The notes below the pieces were generated by a model. That model saw only the letters and a program-made list of their open reading frames with translations. It was not told the origin of the DNA and searched no databases. From Candidatus Nanopelagicales bacterium (GTDB lineage: Bacteria; Actinomycetota; Actinomycetes; S36-B12; CAIYMF01), in NCBI GenBank assembly GCA_025456065.1, contig JALOLH010000007.1, positions 1-40,155 of the forward strand: a stretch of DNA of 40,155 nucleotides, written 5' to 3'. Of the stretch, positions 25,318-32,576 are shown in pieces. The position numbers and the translations under genes are program-made. Positions within the stretch are counted from its first letter, which is position 1. Every line of letters begins with the position of its first letter.

Positions 25318-25842
25318 TCAGGGGGCCGGGACGGGGATCGGCTCGAGGGCGATCGCGAGGTGGTTGGTCAGCGGGTGCCCGACCGCGCTCATGTCGTAGG
25401 TGCTCAGCAGGCGACCCTCGACCAGGCCGTACAGCCGGTGCCCGGCCGTGACCTCCTTCGCCGACTCGGTGCGCACCACCGCGTCGGTGCTCAGCGCGAT
25501 GCGGGCCCCGGTGATCCGGGCGTCCTGGATCGCGGTGACCTCGACCCGCCCCAGCCACACCTCCACGAAGCCGGTGGGGTGGGCCAGCAGCAGCTCCACG
25601 CCGTTGTCCGGGCGCGGGCGCCAGTACCCGGACTCCGTGGCAGCTCGGCGCACGCGGGTGTTGTCCGCGTCGACGATCCACGAGACGGACCGGTACTCGA
25701 GGAACGGCCGGCCGTCCGTGGCGAACTCGACGACCTGCTCGTAGCGGAACGGCTCGATGGAGGGGTAGCCGCCCTCGCCGATGCCGCCCCAGCGGCCGAC
25801 CAGCCAGCTCAGGTGCGCGAGCTCGGCGGGGAGGTCGGCCAC
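25318..25842 (-). CDS. FABP-type heme protein (nitrobindin)
   Basis: Encodes 174 residues, a nitrobindin-like beta-barrel (THAP4/FABP family) that binds heme and can isomerise peroxynitrite. The signature G-x-W-x-G-x-G-x-G-x-YP is present in LVGRWGGIGEGGYPSI; the barrel continues EYRSVSWIV, ESGYWRPRPDNGVELLLAHPTG and VEVWLG. The axial histidine expected near the C-terminus is likely the one in LTNHLAIALE. The GTG at 25842 directly abuts the small upstream gene's stop, with only a weak ribosome binding site, so coupling is likely. Confidence 0.88.
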   Translation of the reverse strand: MADLPAELAHLSWLVGRWGGIGEGGYPSIEPFRYEQVVEFATDGRPFLEYRSVSWIVDADNTRVRRAATESGYWRPRPDNGVELLLAHPTGFVEVWLGRVEVTAIQDARITGARIALSTDAVVRTESAKEVTAGHRLYGLVEGRLLSTYDMSAVGHPLTNHLAIALEPIPVPAP

Positions 25843-25950
25843 TCAGGCCTGGCCCTTGTAGAGCTTGTACACCACGTAGCCGGCGAACCAGGCGATCAGG
25901 ATGCTCACGAGGATGAGCAGACCGGTGAAGAAGATCTCGATACCGTCCAC
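25843..25950 (-). CDS. 35-residue single-helix membrane peptide
   Basis: A GTG start at 25950 and TGA at 25845-25843 encode 35 residues: a short acidic N-terminus MDGIEIFFTG, one hydrophobic helix LLILVSILIAWFAGYVVY, and a basic tail KLYKGQA. TAGACT sits 7 nt upstream of the start, the clearest leaderless promoter in the window, and the nitrobindin GTG abuts the stop. The ending resembles small conserved actinobacterial membrane peptides I remember with a VYKLYKGQ-like end. The charge pattern predicts a periplasmic N-terminus and cytoplasmic tail. Function unknown. Confidence 0.75.
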   Translation of the reverse strand: MDGIEIFFTGLLILVSILIAWFAGYVVYKLYKGQA

Positions 25951-25957
25951 GCCGGTG

Positions 25958-25963
25958 AGTCTA
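25958..25963 (-). promoter_or_regulatory. -10 element of the nitrobindin-Fur-ygfZ unit
   Basis: Minus-strand TAGACT-CACCGGC-GTG: hexamer, 7 nt, start codon of the small peptide. Confidence 0.65.
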
Positions 25964-26054
25964 GTGCGGCGCGCCACGCCTGCCCCCGCCGCGGCCAGCG
26001 TGGGTCCGGCACGCCGGCCGGGGGCTCGCGATGGCCATCGCCGGTGCGCGCGCC

Positions 26055-26060
26055 TACCGT
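26055..26060 (+). promoter_or_regulatory. -10 element of the DsrE-like gene
   Basis: TACCGT-GTCGGC-ATG: hexamer, 6 nt, start codon. Confidence 0.6.
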
Positions 26061-26066
26061 GTCGGC

Positions 26067-26453
26067 ATGCCCGCCCGCGCCCTGGTCGTGAAGTGCACCA
26101 CCGTCGAGCCCGAACCGTGCTCCCAGGCGTTCACGGTGGCGGCGACGGCCCTGGCCGCCGGGGCGCCGGTCTCGCTGTGGCTCACCGGCGACGCGACGTT
26201 CCTCGCGACGCCGGGGCGCGCCGAGTCGGTCGCGCTGGCGCACGCGGCGCCGCTGGCCGAGCTGCGCGACGCGGTCCTGGCCGACGGCACCGTGACGGTC
26301 TGCACCCAGTGCGCCGTCCGGCGCGGGCTGGGCCAGGACGACCTGCTGCCGGGGGTCCGCATCGCCGGCGCGGCCTCGTTCGTCGACGAGGTGCTGGCCG
26401 AGGGCGCGCAGGCGCTGGTGTACGGGGCCGGTGGCGTGGCCCCCGCCGGCTAG
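26067..26453 (+). CDS. DsrE family protein
   Basis: Encodes 128 residues, a single DsrE/TusD-like Rossmann domain. Visible parts: ALVVKCTTVEPEPCSQAFTVA (strand-helix with Cys10 and Cys18), APVSLWLTGDATFL, LRDAVLADGTVTVCTQCAVRRG and a final VDEVLAEGAQALVYG. DsrE relatives carry sulfur or act as small-molecule binding partners; here the cysteines are not at the exact DsrE positions, so sulfur transfer is only possible. Divergent from the nitrobindin-Fur unit. ATG 26067 is set by the leaderless -10. Confidence 0.82.
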   Translation: MPARALVVKCTTVEPEPCSQAFTVAATALAAGAPVSLWLTGDATFLATPGRAESVALAHAAPLAELRDAVLADGTVTVCTQCAVRRGLGQDDLLPGVRIAGAASFVDEVLAEGAQALVYGAGGVAPAG

Positions 26454-26487
26454 GTGCGGCTGCGCGCCATCCCGCGCGGCCGATGGC

Positions 26488-26493
26488 TAGCGT
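26488..26493 (+). promoter_or_regulatory. -10 element of the dehalogenase-like gene
   Basis: TAGCGT-GGCCGC-ATG: hexamer, 6 nt, start codon. Confidence 0.65.
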
Positions 26494-26499
26494 GGCCGC

Positions 26500-27384
26500 A
26501 TGCCGACGCGACCCGACTGGTTCGACGCGACCCTGCTGCCCTACGAGTCCCACTGGCTGGACCTCGACGGGCACCGCCTGCACTACCTCGACGTGGGCAC
26601 CGGCCCGACGCTGCTCATGCTGCACGGCAACCCGACCTGGGGCTTCCTGTACCGCCGCCTGGTCGCGGGCCTGGCCGACCGTTTCCGCTGCGTCGTGCCC
26701 GACCACCCCGGCTTCGGCCTGTCGCAGGCCCGGGCGGGGTACGGGTTCACCGCCGCGGAGCACGCCGAGGTGGTGCGCGGCTTCGTCGAGGCCCTCGACC
26801 TGCGCGACGTCACACCGATCGTGCAGGACTGGGGCGGCCCCATCGGCCTCGGCGCGGCGGTCCGCGACCCCGATCGCTACGCCGGCCTCGTCGTCGGCAA
26901 CACGTGGGCCTGGCCCAGCAGCCTGTGGACGCGCAGCTTCGGCCAGGTGATGGGCGGGCCGCTCACCGGATGGCTCATGAGCCAGCGCCTGAACCTGTTC
27001 GTCGGGCAGATGGTCCCGCGCATGATGCGCCGCCGGACCCTCACCCCCGCCGAGCGCGCGATGTACGCCGGGCCCTTCCCGACCGTCGACTCGCGCCGGC
27101 CGGTTCGGGTGCTGCCCGACCAGATCAGCGCGGCAGGGCCGTTCCTGCGCGACCTCGAGGGCCGCCTGGGGGCCATCGCCGGGAAGCCGTCGCTGCTGCT
27201 CTGGGCCACCGGCGACATTGCCTTCGGGGACGGCGAGCGCCGACGCTGGCAACAGGTGCTCACCGACCGGACCGACCACACCCTCCACGGCGCCGGGCAC
27301 TTCTGGCAGGACGACGCCGGCGAGGAGGCGGTCGCGGTGATCCGGGGGTGGTTCGACGACCGCGGTCGACCCGGCCACGGGTGA
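26500..27384 (+). CDS. Haloalkane dehalogenase-like alpha/beta hydrolase
   Basis: Encodes 294 residues. The oxyanion motif HGNPTW and the nucleophile elbow VQDWGGPIGL carry Asp followed by Trp, the halide-binding arrangement of haloalkane dehalogenases rather than the Ser of esterases. A catalytic acid candidate is in LLWATGDIAFGDGE and the histidine in GAGHFWQDD. VVGNTWAWP after the nucleophile strand resembles subfamily III enzymes. Family members hydrolyse C-halogen bonds to alcohol plus halide; the natural substrate in soil actinobacteria is usually unknown. There is no signal peptide. Converges on DUF4395. Confidence 0.85.
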   Translation: MPTRPDWFDATLLPYESHWLDLDGHRLHYLDVGTGPTLLMLHGNPTWGFLYRRLVAGLADRFRCVVPDHPGFGLSQARAGYGFTAAEHAEVVRGFVEALDLRDVTPIVQDWGGPIGLGAAVRDPDRYAGLVVGNTWAWPSSLWTRSFGQVMGGPLTGWLMSQRLNLFVGQMVPRMMRRRTLTPAERAMYAGPFPTVDSRRPVRVLPDQISAAGPFLRDLEGRLGAIAGKPSLLLWATGDIAFGDGERRRWQQVLTDRTDHTLHGAGHFWQDDAGEEAVAVIRGWFDDRGRPGHG

Positions 27385-27507
27385 GCGCCGGCGCGGGTCG
27401 CCGGTGCCGGCAGGGCACGGGGCGCTGGTCGTTGGGCTGGGTCGGCACGGCGCCCGCAGCGCGCGAGCTCACACCACCTGGGCGCGCAGGGCAGCCCGCC
27501 GCGGCGC

Positions 27508-28083
27508 TCAGGCCCGGCGCAGGCGCTGGGCGCGCAGGTACAACTCGCAGCCGATGCAGAAGTCGAAGGCGGCGTTGAGGAACGCCGCTGCGAGGGCGGC
27601 CGCGATCGCGGCGAGCGCCAGCCACGACAGGCCCAGGGCGAAGCCGGCGAGGCCGACCAGGCTGAACGCGAGGCCGCACGCCTGCGCGAAGCGCGGCGCC
27701 GCCGGGTCCTCGAGGTGGTCCGGGGCCGCCAGGCGCGGGCGGACCAGGCGCTTGAACACCAGGCCGTACGGCTGGTGCGCCGGCCCGGCGAGGGCGCCGA
27801 TCGCGAACACCAGGGCCTGCAGCGCCAACAGGACCGGGGAGGCCAGCACCAGTGCGGCGGCCAGGACGACGGTGGTGACGGCGGCGCCGAAGCGGGGACC
27901 GCGCGGGTCGATGGCGGCGGACGGGGTGCGAGCGGCGCCAGCGGCCGGGGCGGTGCTGCCCGCGGCCGGGGCGGTGCTGCCCGCGGCCGGGGCGGTGCTG
28001 GCCGCAGCCGGGGCGGTGCTGGCCGCAGCCGGGGCGGTGCTGCCCGCGGCCGGGGCGGTGGTGGTCGGGGCGTCAGGGGACAC
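27508..28083 (-). CDS. DUF4395 family membrane protein
   Basis: Encodes 191 residues. The first 50 or so residues are six degenerate 7-residue units of type APAAGST (Ala/Pro/Ser/Thr), then IDPRGPRFGAAV begins the DUF4395 domain: two helices (TVVLAAALVLASPVLLALQAL, FAIGALAG), conserved PYGLVFKRLVRPRL and APRFAQACGLAF, two more helices, and NAAFDFCIGCELYL with a CxxC pair. DUF4395 genes are usually next to thioredoxin-like or sulfurtransferase genes and are thought to act in sulfur or thiol metabolism. Start GTG 28083 has GGAG upstream. A Cys leader peptide precedes it. Confidence 0.85.
   Translation of the reverse strand: MSPDAPTTTAPAAGSTAPAAASTAPAAASTAPAAGSTAPAAGSTAPAAGAARTPSAAIDPRGPRFGAAVTTVVLAAALVLASPVLLALQALVFAIGALAGPAHQPYGLVFKRLVRPRLAAPDHLEDPAAPRFAQACGLAFSLVGLAGFALGLSWLALAAIAAALAAAFLNAAFDFCIGCELYLRAQRLRRA
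27941..28066. repeat. Six 21-bp tandem repeats in the DUF4395 gene
   Basis: Units start every 21 bp at 27941, 27962, 27983, 28004, 28025 and 28046; the core is GGCCGGGGCGGTGCTG. Each encodes (on the minus strand) one APAAxST-like heptapeptide at the protein N-terminus. The fourth and fifth units share a G-to-A change; the sixth is the most diverged. Confidence 0.9.
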
Positions 28084-28135
28084 GGCACTCAGCTCCAGAG
28101 GAGGTCGGGGATGCGCGAGCGGGCGGGGGCGGGCG

Positions 28136-28213
28136 TCAGCGCATGCGACACAGGCAGGTGCTGGTGCGGCCGTGGTCCACGGCCCGCCGCCTCGTGAGGA
28201 GCACCTGCTGCAT
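28136..28213 (-). CDS. Cysteine-containing leader peptide upstream of DUF4395
   Basis: A 25-residue frame from ATG 28213 to TGA 28138-28136. It begins MQQVLLTRRRAVDHG and ends with TCLCRMR. This matches the actinobacterial leader-peptide pattern: a LLTRR-(R)-x-VD block, then a Cys-rich end. TAGCCT lies 6 nt upstream of the ATG, so the peptide is leaderless. In Mycobacterium smegmatis leaderless Cys-containing short ORFs upstream of sulfur genes act as cysteine-responsive attenuators; the same role is inferred here. A 52-nt gap separates the stop from the DUF4395 GTG. Confidence 0.75.
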   Translation of the reverse strand: MQQVLLTRRRAVDHGRTSTCLCRMR

Positions 28214-28219
28214 GTGCTG

Positions 28220-28225
28220 AGGCTA
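28220..28225 (-). promoter_or_regulatory. -10 element of the leader peptide and DUF4395 gene
   Basis: Minus-strand TAGCCT-CAGCAC-ATG: hexamer, 6 nt, start codon. Confidence 0.65.
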
Positions 28226-28244
28226 CCCTGACCTGTTGAAGGGC

Positions 28245-28256
28245 GAACGCTTGTTC
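28245..28256. promoter_or_regulatory. SOS-box-like palindrome
   Basis: GAACGCTTGTTC matches the form GAAC-N4-GTTC used by LexA in Gram-positives and actinobacteria. It lies about 20 bp upstream of the leader-peptide -10 (covering its -35 region) and about 50 bp upstream of the NYN-gene -10. The match is short, so chance is possible. Confidence 0.35.
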
Positions 28257-28305
28257 CATATGGTGAGACGCGGGCGCGCGTTCCCGATCCTCGCGGGGCA
28301 CCTGT

Positions 28306-28311
28306 CAGGCT
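28306..28311 (+). promoter_or_regulatory. -10-like element of the NYN-domain gene
   Basis: CAGGCT-GGGCCC-GTG: hexamer, 6 nt, start codon. Confidence 0.4.
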
Positions 28312-28317
28312 GGGCCC

Positions 28318-29163
28318 GTGACCACCGCGAGCCGTGACCGCGCCAGCGCCCGCTCCGCCCGGGCCTCCGAGTCCGACGAGGGCCAGCTGCGCCTGGCCGT
28401 CCTCATCGACGCCGACAACGCCCAGGCGACCGTGATCGAGCAGTTGCTCGCCGAGGTGGCACGCTACGGCGACGCCACGGTCCGGCGGATCTACGGCGAC
28501 TTCACCTCGCCCCACAGCGCGTCCTGGAAGCGCGTCCTGCAGCGCAACGCGATCAAGCCGGTGCAGCAGTTCGCCTACTCCACCGGCAAGAACGCCACCG
28601 ACAGCACGCTGATCATCGACGCGATGGACCTGCTCTACACCGGCAACTTCGACGGCTTCTGCCTGGTCACCAGCGACAGCGACTTCACGGGCCTGGCCAT
28701 GCGGCTGCGCGAGGAGGGCCTCACGGTGCTCGGCTTCGGCGAGCGCAAGACGCCCGAGGCGTTCCGCAACGCCTGCCACCGGTTCGTCTTCGTCGAGGTG
28801 CTGCGCGAGGCGGCCAGCGGCGTGGCCCCCGCCCCGGAGGGGCCCGAGGCCGACCAGCGCGCCGAGGCCCTGCCCAGCGCCGAGGCCAGCCAGGAGCCGC
28901 GGGGCGCCGCGACGGCCGCCCGGCCGAAGCTGCCGAAGAAGTTCGTGCTCTCGGCGTTGGCCCAGTCGGTGGACGACGAGGGCTGGGCCCACGTCGGGAC
29001 GTTCGGCAGCTACCTGAACAAGCTCCAGCCGGACTTCGACCCCCGGCTGTACGGCTACCGCAAGCTCTCGGACCTGATCCGCGCCCGGACCGACCTGTTC
29101 GTCACCGAGGAGCGGCGCGCGCCCGGGGCGAACCAGTCGGCCCTGTACCTGCGCGCGCGCTGA
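28318..29163 (+). CDS. NYN/LabA-like domain protein with C-terminal OST-HTH domain
   Basis: Encodes 281 residues. The NYN (PIN-like, DUF88/LabA) nuclease domain occupies about residues 25-165 with its acidic residues in VLIDADNAQA, DSTLIIDAMDLLY and VTSDSDFTGL. A variable Ala/Glu/Pro linker follows. The C-terminal part KKFVLSALAQSVDDEGWAHVGTFGSYLNKLQPDFDPRLYG reads as an OST-HTH/LOTUS domain, an RNA-binding module. The pair is predicted to act in RNA processing or decay. GTG 28318 is preceded at 6 nt by CAGGCT. It lies 71 bp before hutH on the same strand, but hutH has its own -10 candidate. Confidence 0.87.
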   Translation: MTTASRDRASARSARASESDEGQLRLAVLIDADNAQATVIEQLLAEVARYGDATVRRIYGDFTSPHSASWKRVLQRNAIKPVQQFAYSTGKNATDSTLIIDAMDLLYTGNFDGFCLVTSDSDFTGLAMRLREEGLTVLGFGERKTPEAFRNACHRFVFVEVLREAASGVAPAPEGPEADQRAEALPSAEASQEPRGAATAARPKLPKKFVLSALAQSVDDEGWAHVGTFGSYLNKLQPDFDPRLYGYRKLSDLIRARTDLFVTEERRAPGANQSALYLRAR

Positions 29164-29222
29164 CGCGGCGCCGCTGCACGGCTGGCCGCCGTGTGGGCAT
29201 GGCGTCGTGGGGGTGGCGGTGC

Positions 29223-29228
29223 TAGGCA
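29223..29228 (+). promoter_or_regulatory. -10-like element of the hut operon
   Basis: TAGGCA-TCAGGC-ATG: 6 nt to the hutH start; the last hexamer base is A rather than T. Confidence 0.4.
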
Positions 29229-29234
29229 TCAGGC

Positions 29235-30821
29235 ATGACCCAAGCGCCGAGGCCCGTCCGGACCGCAGTGACGCCCGGCCCCGCCACCGGCGCCGCCGTG
29301 GACGTCGATGACCTCACCGTGGAGGACGCGGTGCGGGTGGGACGGGGCGAGCGGCACCTGGCGGTCGGCCCGGCGGCACTCGCGCGGGTGCGGGCCGCCC
29401 GCCGGCACGTCGAGACCCTCGCGAGTGCGGACCGTCCGGCCTACGGGGTGTCGACCGGGTTCGGGGCACTGGCGACGGTGGCGATCCCGCCCGACCGGCG
29501 GGTCGACCTGCAGCGCAGCCTGATCCGCAGCCACGCGGCCGGCATGGGCGCCCTCGTGGAGCCGGCGGTGGTCCGCACGATGATGGCACTGCGCGTGCAC
29601 GCGCTCTGCTCGGGCCACACGGGGGTGCGGGTCGAGGTCGTGGCCGCGCTCACCGACCTGCTCGAAGCGGGGGTCGTGCCGGCGGTGCACGAGCACGGCT
29701 CGCTCGGGTGCAGCGGGGACCTCGCCCCGCTGGCGCACGTGGCCCTGGTGCTCATGGGCGAGGGGCAGGTCGTGCGACCCGACGGCTCGCGGGAACCGGC
29801 GGACGAAGCGCTGGCCCGTGCCGGGCTGGCCCCGATCGCGCTGGCCGAGAAGGAGGGCCTGGCCCTCACGAACGGCACCGACGGCATGCTCGCGATGCTG
29901 TGCCTGGCGGTCGTCGAGCTCGCCGACCTGCTGCGGGTGGCCGACGTCACCGCGGCGATGAGCGTCGAGGCCCTGCTCGGCACCGATCGGGCCTTCGCCG
30001 CCGACCTGATCGCGCTGCGCCCGCATCCCGGCCAGGCAGCCTCCGCGGCCAACCTGCGCGCGCTGCTGGCGGACTCGCCCATCGTCGCCTCGCATCGCGC
30101 GGACGCCACCCACATCGTGCAGGACGCCTACTCGCTGCGCTGCGCGCCGCAGGTGGCCGGTGCCGCGCGTGACGCGGTGGACTTCGCCCGCGGCGTCGCG
30201 CAGCGCGAGCTGGCCGCGGCCATCGACAACCCCGTGGTCACTGCGGACGGGCGCGTGGAGTCGAACGGCAACTTCCACGGGGCGCCCGTCGCGCACGCGC
30301 TGGACTTCCTCGCGATCCCGCTGGCCGACCTCGCCTCGATGAGCGAGCGGCGCACCGACCGGCTCCTCGACCGCAGCCGCAACCAGGGGCTGCCGGCGTT
30401 CCTGGCCCACGAGGTCGGCGTCGACTCCGGCGCCATGATCGCCCAGTACACCGCGGCCGGCGTCGTGGCCGAGCTCAAGCGGCTGGCGGTGCCTGCGAGC
30501 GTGGACTCGATCCCGACCTCGGCGATGCAGGAGGACCACGTCTCGATGGGCTGGGCCGCCGGGCGCAAGCTGCTGCGGGCCGTGGCCGGGCTGCGGCAGG
30601 TGCTCGCCGTGGAGCTCATGGTCGCGGGCCGGGCGCTGGACCTGCGCGCCCCCCTGGCGCCGGGGCCCGGCACCGCCGCCGCCCTGGCCGCGCTGCGCAC
30701 CGTCGTCGCCGGGCCCGGCCCGGACCGTGTCGTGGCCGAGGAGCTGGCGGCCACCGAGGCGCTCGTCGCCGACGGCCGGCTGCTCGCCGCCGTCACGGCC
30801 ACGATCGGCCCCTTGGCATGA
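29235..30821 (+). CDS. hutH: Histidine ammonia-lyase
   Basis: Encodes 528 residues. It removes ammonia from histidine to give urocanate, the first step of histidine degradation. The catalytic MIO prosthetic group forms from an x-Ser-Gly tripeptide; here the site is GSLGCSGDLAPLAH, with Cys instead of the common Ala. Other family parts: YGVSTGFG, LTNGTDGMLA, VQDAYSLRCAPQV, NGNFHGAPVA and PTSAMQEDHVSMG. There is a 20-residue Pro/Ala-rich N-terminal extension. Leaderless start likely. The C-terminus is followed by a strong hairpin before hutU. Confidence 0.94.
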   Translation: MTQAPRPVRTAVTPGPATGAAVDVDDLTVEDAVRVGRGERHLAVGPAALARVRAARRHVETLASADRPAYGVSTGFGALATVAIPPDRRVDLQRSLIRSHAAGMGALVEPAVVRTMMALRVHALCSGHTGVRVEVVAALTDLLEAGVVPAVHEHGSLGCSGDLAPLAHVALVLMGEGQVVRPDGSREPADEALARAGLAPIALAEKEGLALTNGTDGMLAMLCLAVVELADLLRVADVTAAMSVEALLGTDRAFAADLIALRPHPGQAASAANLRALLADSPIVASHRADATHIVQDAYSLRCAPQVAGAARDAVDFARGVAQRELAAAIDNPVVTADGRVESNGNFHGAPVAHALDFLAIPLADLASMSERRTDRLLDRSRNQGLPAFLAHEVGVDSGAMIAQYTAAGVVAELKRLAVPASVDSIPTSAMQEDHVSMGWAAGRKLLRAVAGLRQVLAVELMVAGRALDLRAPLAPGPGTAAALAALRTVVAGPGPDRVVAEELAATEALVADGRLLAAVTATIGPLA

Positions 30822-30831
30822 GCAGCCCACG

Positions 30832-30880
30832 TCTGCGTAGTCGATTCCAGCAACTGGGCTGACGGGATCGACTACGCGGG
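30832..30880 (+). promoter_or_regulatory. Long hairpin between hutH and hutU
   Basis: Arms GCGTAGTCGAT (30835-30845) and ATCGACTACGC (30867-30877) are perfect 11-bp complements. Allowing G-U pairs the stem extends outward to 30832/30880 and inward to 30848/30864, about 17 pairs with a 15-nt loop. An alternative inner hairpin CCAG-CAA-CTGG overlaps the loop. No T-tract follows. It lies in the 84-bp gap before the hutU ribosome binding site and could attenuate transcription, stabilise one segment of the mRNA, or bind a regulator. Confidence 0.75.
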
Positions 30881-30905
30881 ACACGCGGCAACGAGAGGAG
30901 GGCGC

Positions 30906-32573
30906 ATGACCCACGACCTCGGCACGCCCATGCCGGTCCGCGCACCACGCGGCACCACCCGCACCGCCGTGGGATGGCCGCAGGAGGCGGCGCTGCGGAT
31001 GCTGCAGAACAACCTCGACCCCGAGGTCGCCGAGCACCCCGAGGCGCTGGTCGTCTACGGCGGCACGGGCCGCGCGGCTCGGGACTGGCCGAGCTTCCAC
31101 GCGCTCGTGCGCACCCTGACGACGCTGCGCGACGACGAGACGATGCTCGTGCAGTCCGGCCGCCCGGTGGGCGTGCTGCGGACGCACGAATGGGCGCCGC
31201 GCGTGCTCATCGCCAACGCCAACCTCGTCGGCGACTGGGCGACCTGGCCCGAGTTCCGCCGGCTCGAGGCGCTGGGCCTGACGATGTACGGCCAGATGAC
31301 GGCCGGCTCCTGGATCTACATCGGCACGCAGGGCATCGTCCAGGGCACGTACGAGACCTTCGCCGCGGTCGCCGCGAGGGCCTTCGGCGGGAGTCTCGCC
31401 GGCACCCTCACGCTCACCGCGGGATGCGGCGGGATGGGCGGCGCCCAGCCGCTCGCGGTCACGCTGAACGGCGGGGCGTGCCTGATCGTCGACGTCGACC
31501 CATCCCGGCTGGTCCGCCGGGTCGAGCACCGCTACCTCGACGAGTGGACCAACGACCTCGACGCCGCCGTCGAGCAGGCGCTGGCAGCGAAGCTCGAGCG
31601 GCGCGCGCACAGCGTGGGCCTGGTCGGCAACGCCGCCGAGGTGCTCCCGGAGCTGCTGCGCCGGGGCATCCCGGTCGACGTGGTCACCGACCAGACCTCG
31701 GCGCACGACCCGCTGGCGTATTGCCCGACCGGGGTGTCCCTCGAGGCGTGGCACGACCTCGCCGCGGCCGATCCCGAGGGCTTCACGCTGCGCGCCCGGG
31801 AGTCGATGGCCCGGCACGTCGAGGCGATGGTCGGCTTCCTGGACGCCGGGGCCGAGGTGTTCGACTACGGCAACTCGATCCGCGGCGAGGCGCAGCTGGC
31901 CGGGTACGACCGAGCGTTCGAGTTCCCGGGGTTCGTGCCGGCCTACATCCGCCCGCTGTTCTGCGCGGGCCGGGGCCCGTTCCGCTGGGTGGCCCTGTCC
32001 GGCGACCCCCGGGACATCGCGGCCACCGACCAGGCGGTCCTGCGGCTGTTCCCGGACGACGAGCCGCTGGCGCGGTGGATCCGCGCGGCCGGCGAGCGCA
32101 TCGCCTTCCAGGGCCTTCCGGCCCGGATCTGCTGGCTGGGGCAGGGCGAGCGGGACCGCGCGGGCCTGGCGTTCAACGACCTCGTCGCATCCGGGGACGT
32201 GCGCGCGCCGATCGTGATCGGGCGCGACCACCTCGACACGGGCTCGGTCGCCTCGCCGTACCGGGAGACCGAGGGGATGCGCGACGGGTCGGACGCGATC
32301 GCCGACTGGCCGCTGCTCAACGCCCTCGTGGCCGCCTCGTCGGGGGCTGCGTGGGTCTCGATCCACCACGGCGGGGGCGTGGGGATGGGTCGCTCGATCC
32401 ATGCCGGCCAGGTCAGCGTCGCCGACGGCACGCCGCTGGCCGCGGCCAAGCTCGAGCGCGTGCTGGCCAACGATCCGGCGACGGGCGTGCTGCGCCACGC
32501 CGACGCCGGCTACGAGCGCGCCGCCGAGGTCGCGGCGGCACACGGCCTGCGCATCCCGATGCGGGAGGGGTGA
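30906..32573 (+). CDS. hutU: Urocanate hydratase
   Basis: Encodes 555 residues. It adds water to urocanate to give imidazolone propionate, using tightly bound NAD+. Features: [20 protein letters not shown] near the N-terminus, [20 protein letters not shown], the Gly-rich [22 protein letters not shown], and the catalytic region [17 protein letters not shown] containing Cys; [17 protein letters not shown] near the C-terminus. The ATG at 30906 has AGAGGAGGG in front. Only 3 bp separate it from hutI, so hutUIG is tightly coupled. Confidence 0.96.
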   Translation: MTHDLGTPMPVRAPRGTTRTAVGWPQEAALRMLQNNLDPEVAEHPEALVVYGGTGRAARDWPSFHALVRTLTTLRDDETMLVQSGRPVGVLRTHEWAPRVLIANANLVGDWATWPEFRRLEALGLTMYGQMTAGSWIYIGTQGIVQGTYETFAAVAARAFGGSLAGTLTLTAGCGGMGGAQPLAVTLNGGACLIVDVDPSRLVRRVEHRYLDEWTNDLDAAVEQALAAKLERRAHSVGLVGNAAEVLPELLRRGIPVDVVTDQTSAHDPLAYCPTGVSLEAWHDLAAADPEGFTLRARESMARHVEAMVGFLDAGAEVFDYGNSIRGEAQLAGYDRAFEFPGFVPAYIRPLFCAGRGPFRWVALSGDPRDIAATDQAVLRLFPDDEPLARWIRAAGERIAFQGLPARICWLGQGERDRAGLAFNDLVASGDVRAPIVIGRDHLDTGSVASPYRETEGMRDGSDAIADWPLLNALVAASSGAAWVSIHHGGGVGMGRSIHAGQVSVADGTPLAAAKLERVLANDPATGVLRHADAGYERAAEVAAAHGLRIPMREG

Positions 32574-32576
32574 GCC

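Noticed and set aside
28089-28301. A 70-codon minus-strand frame over the leader-peptide region
   Set aside because: It is in another frame to the leader peptide, has no family features, and crosses the TAGCCT promoter element.
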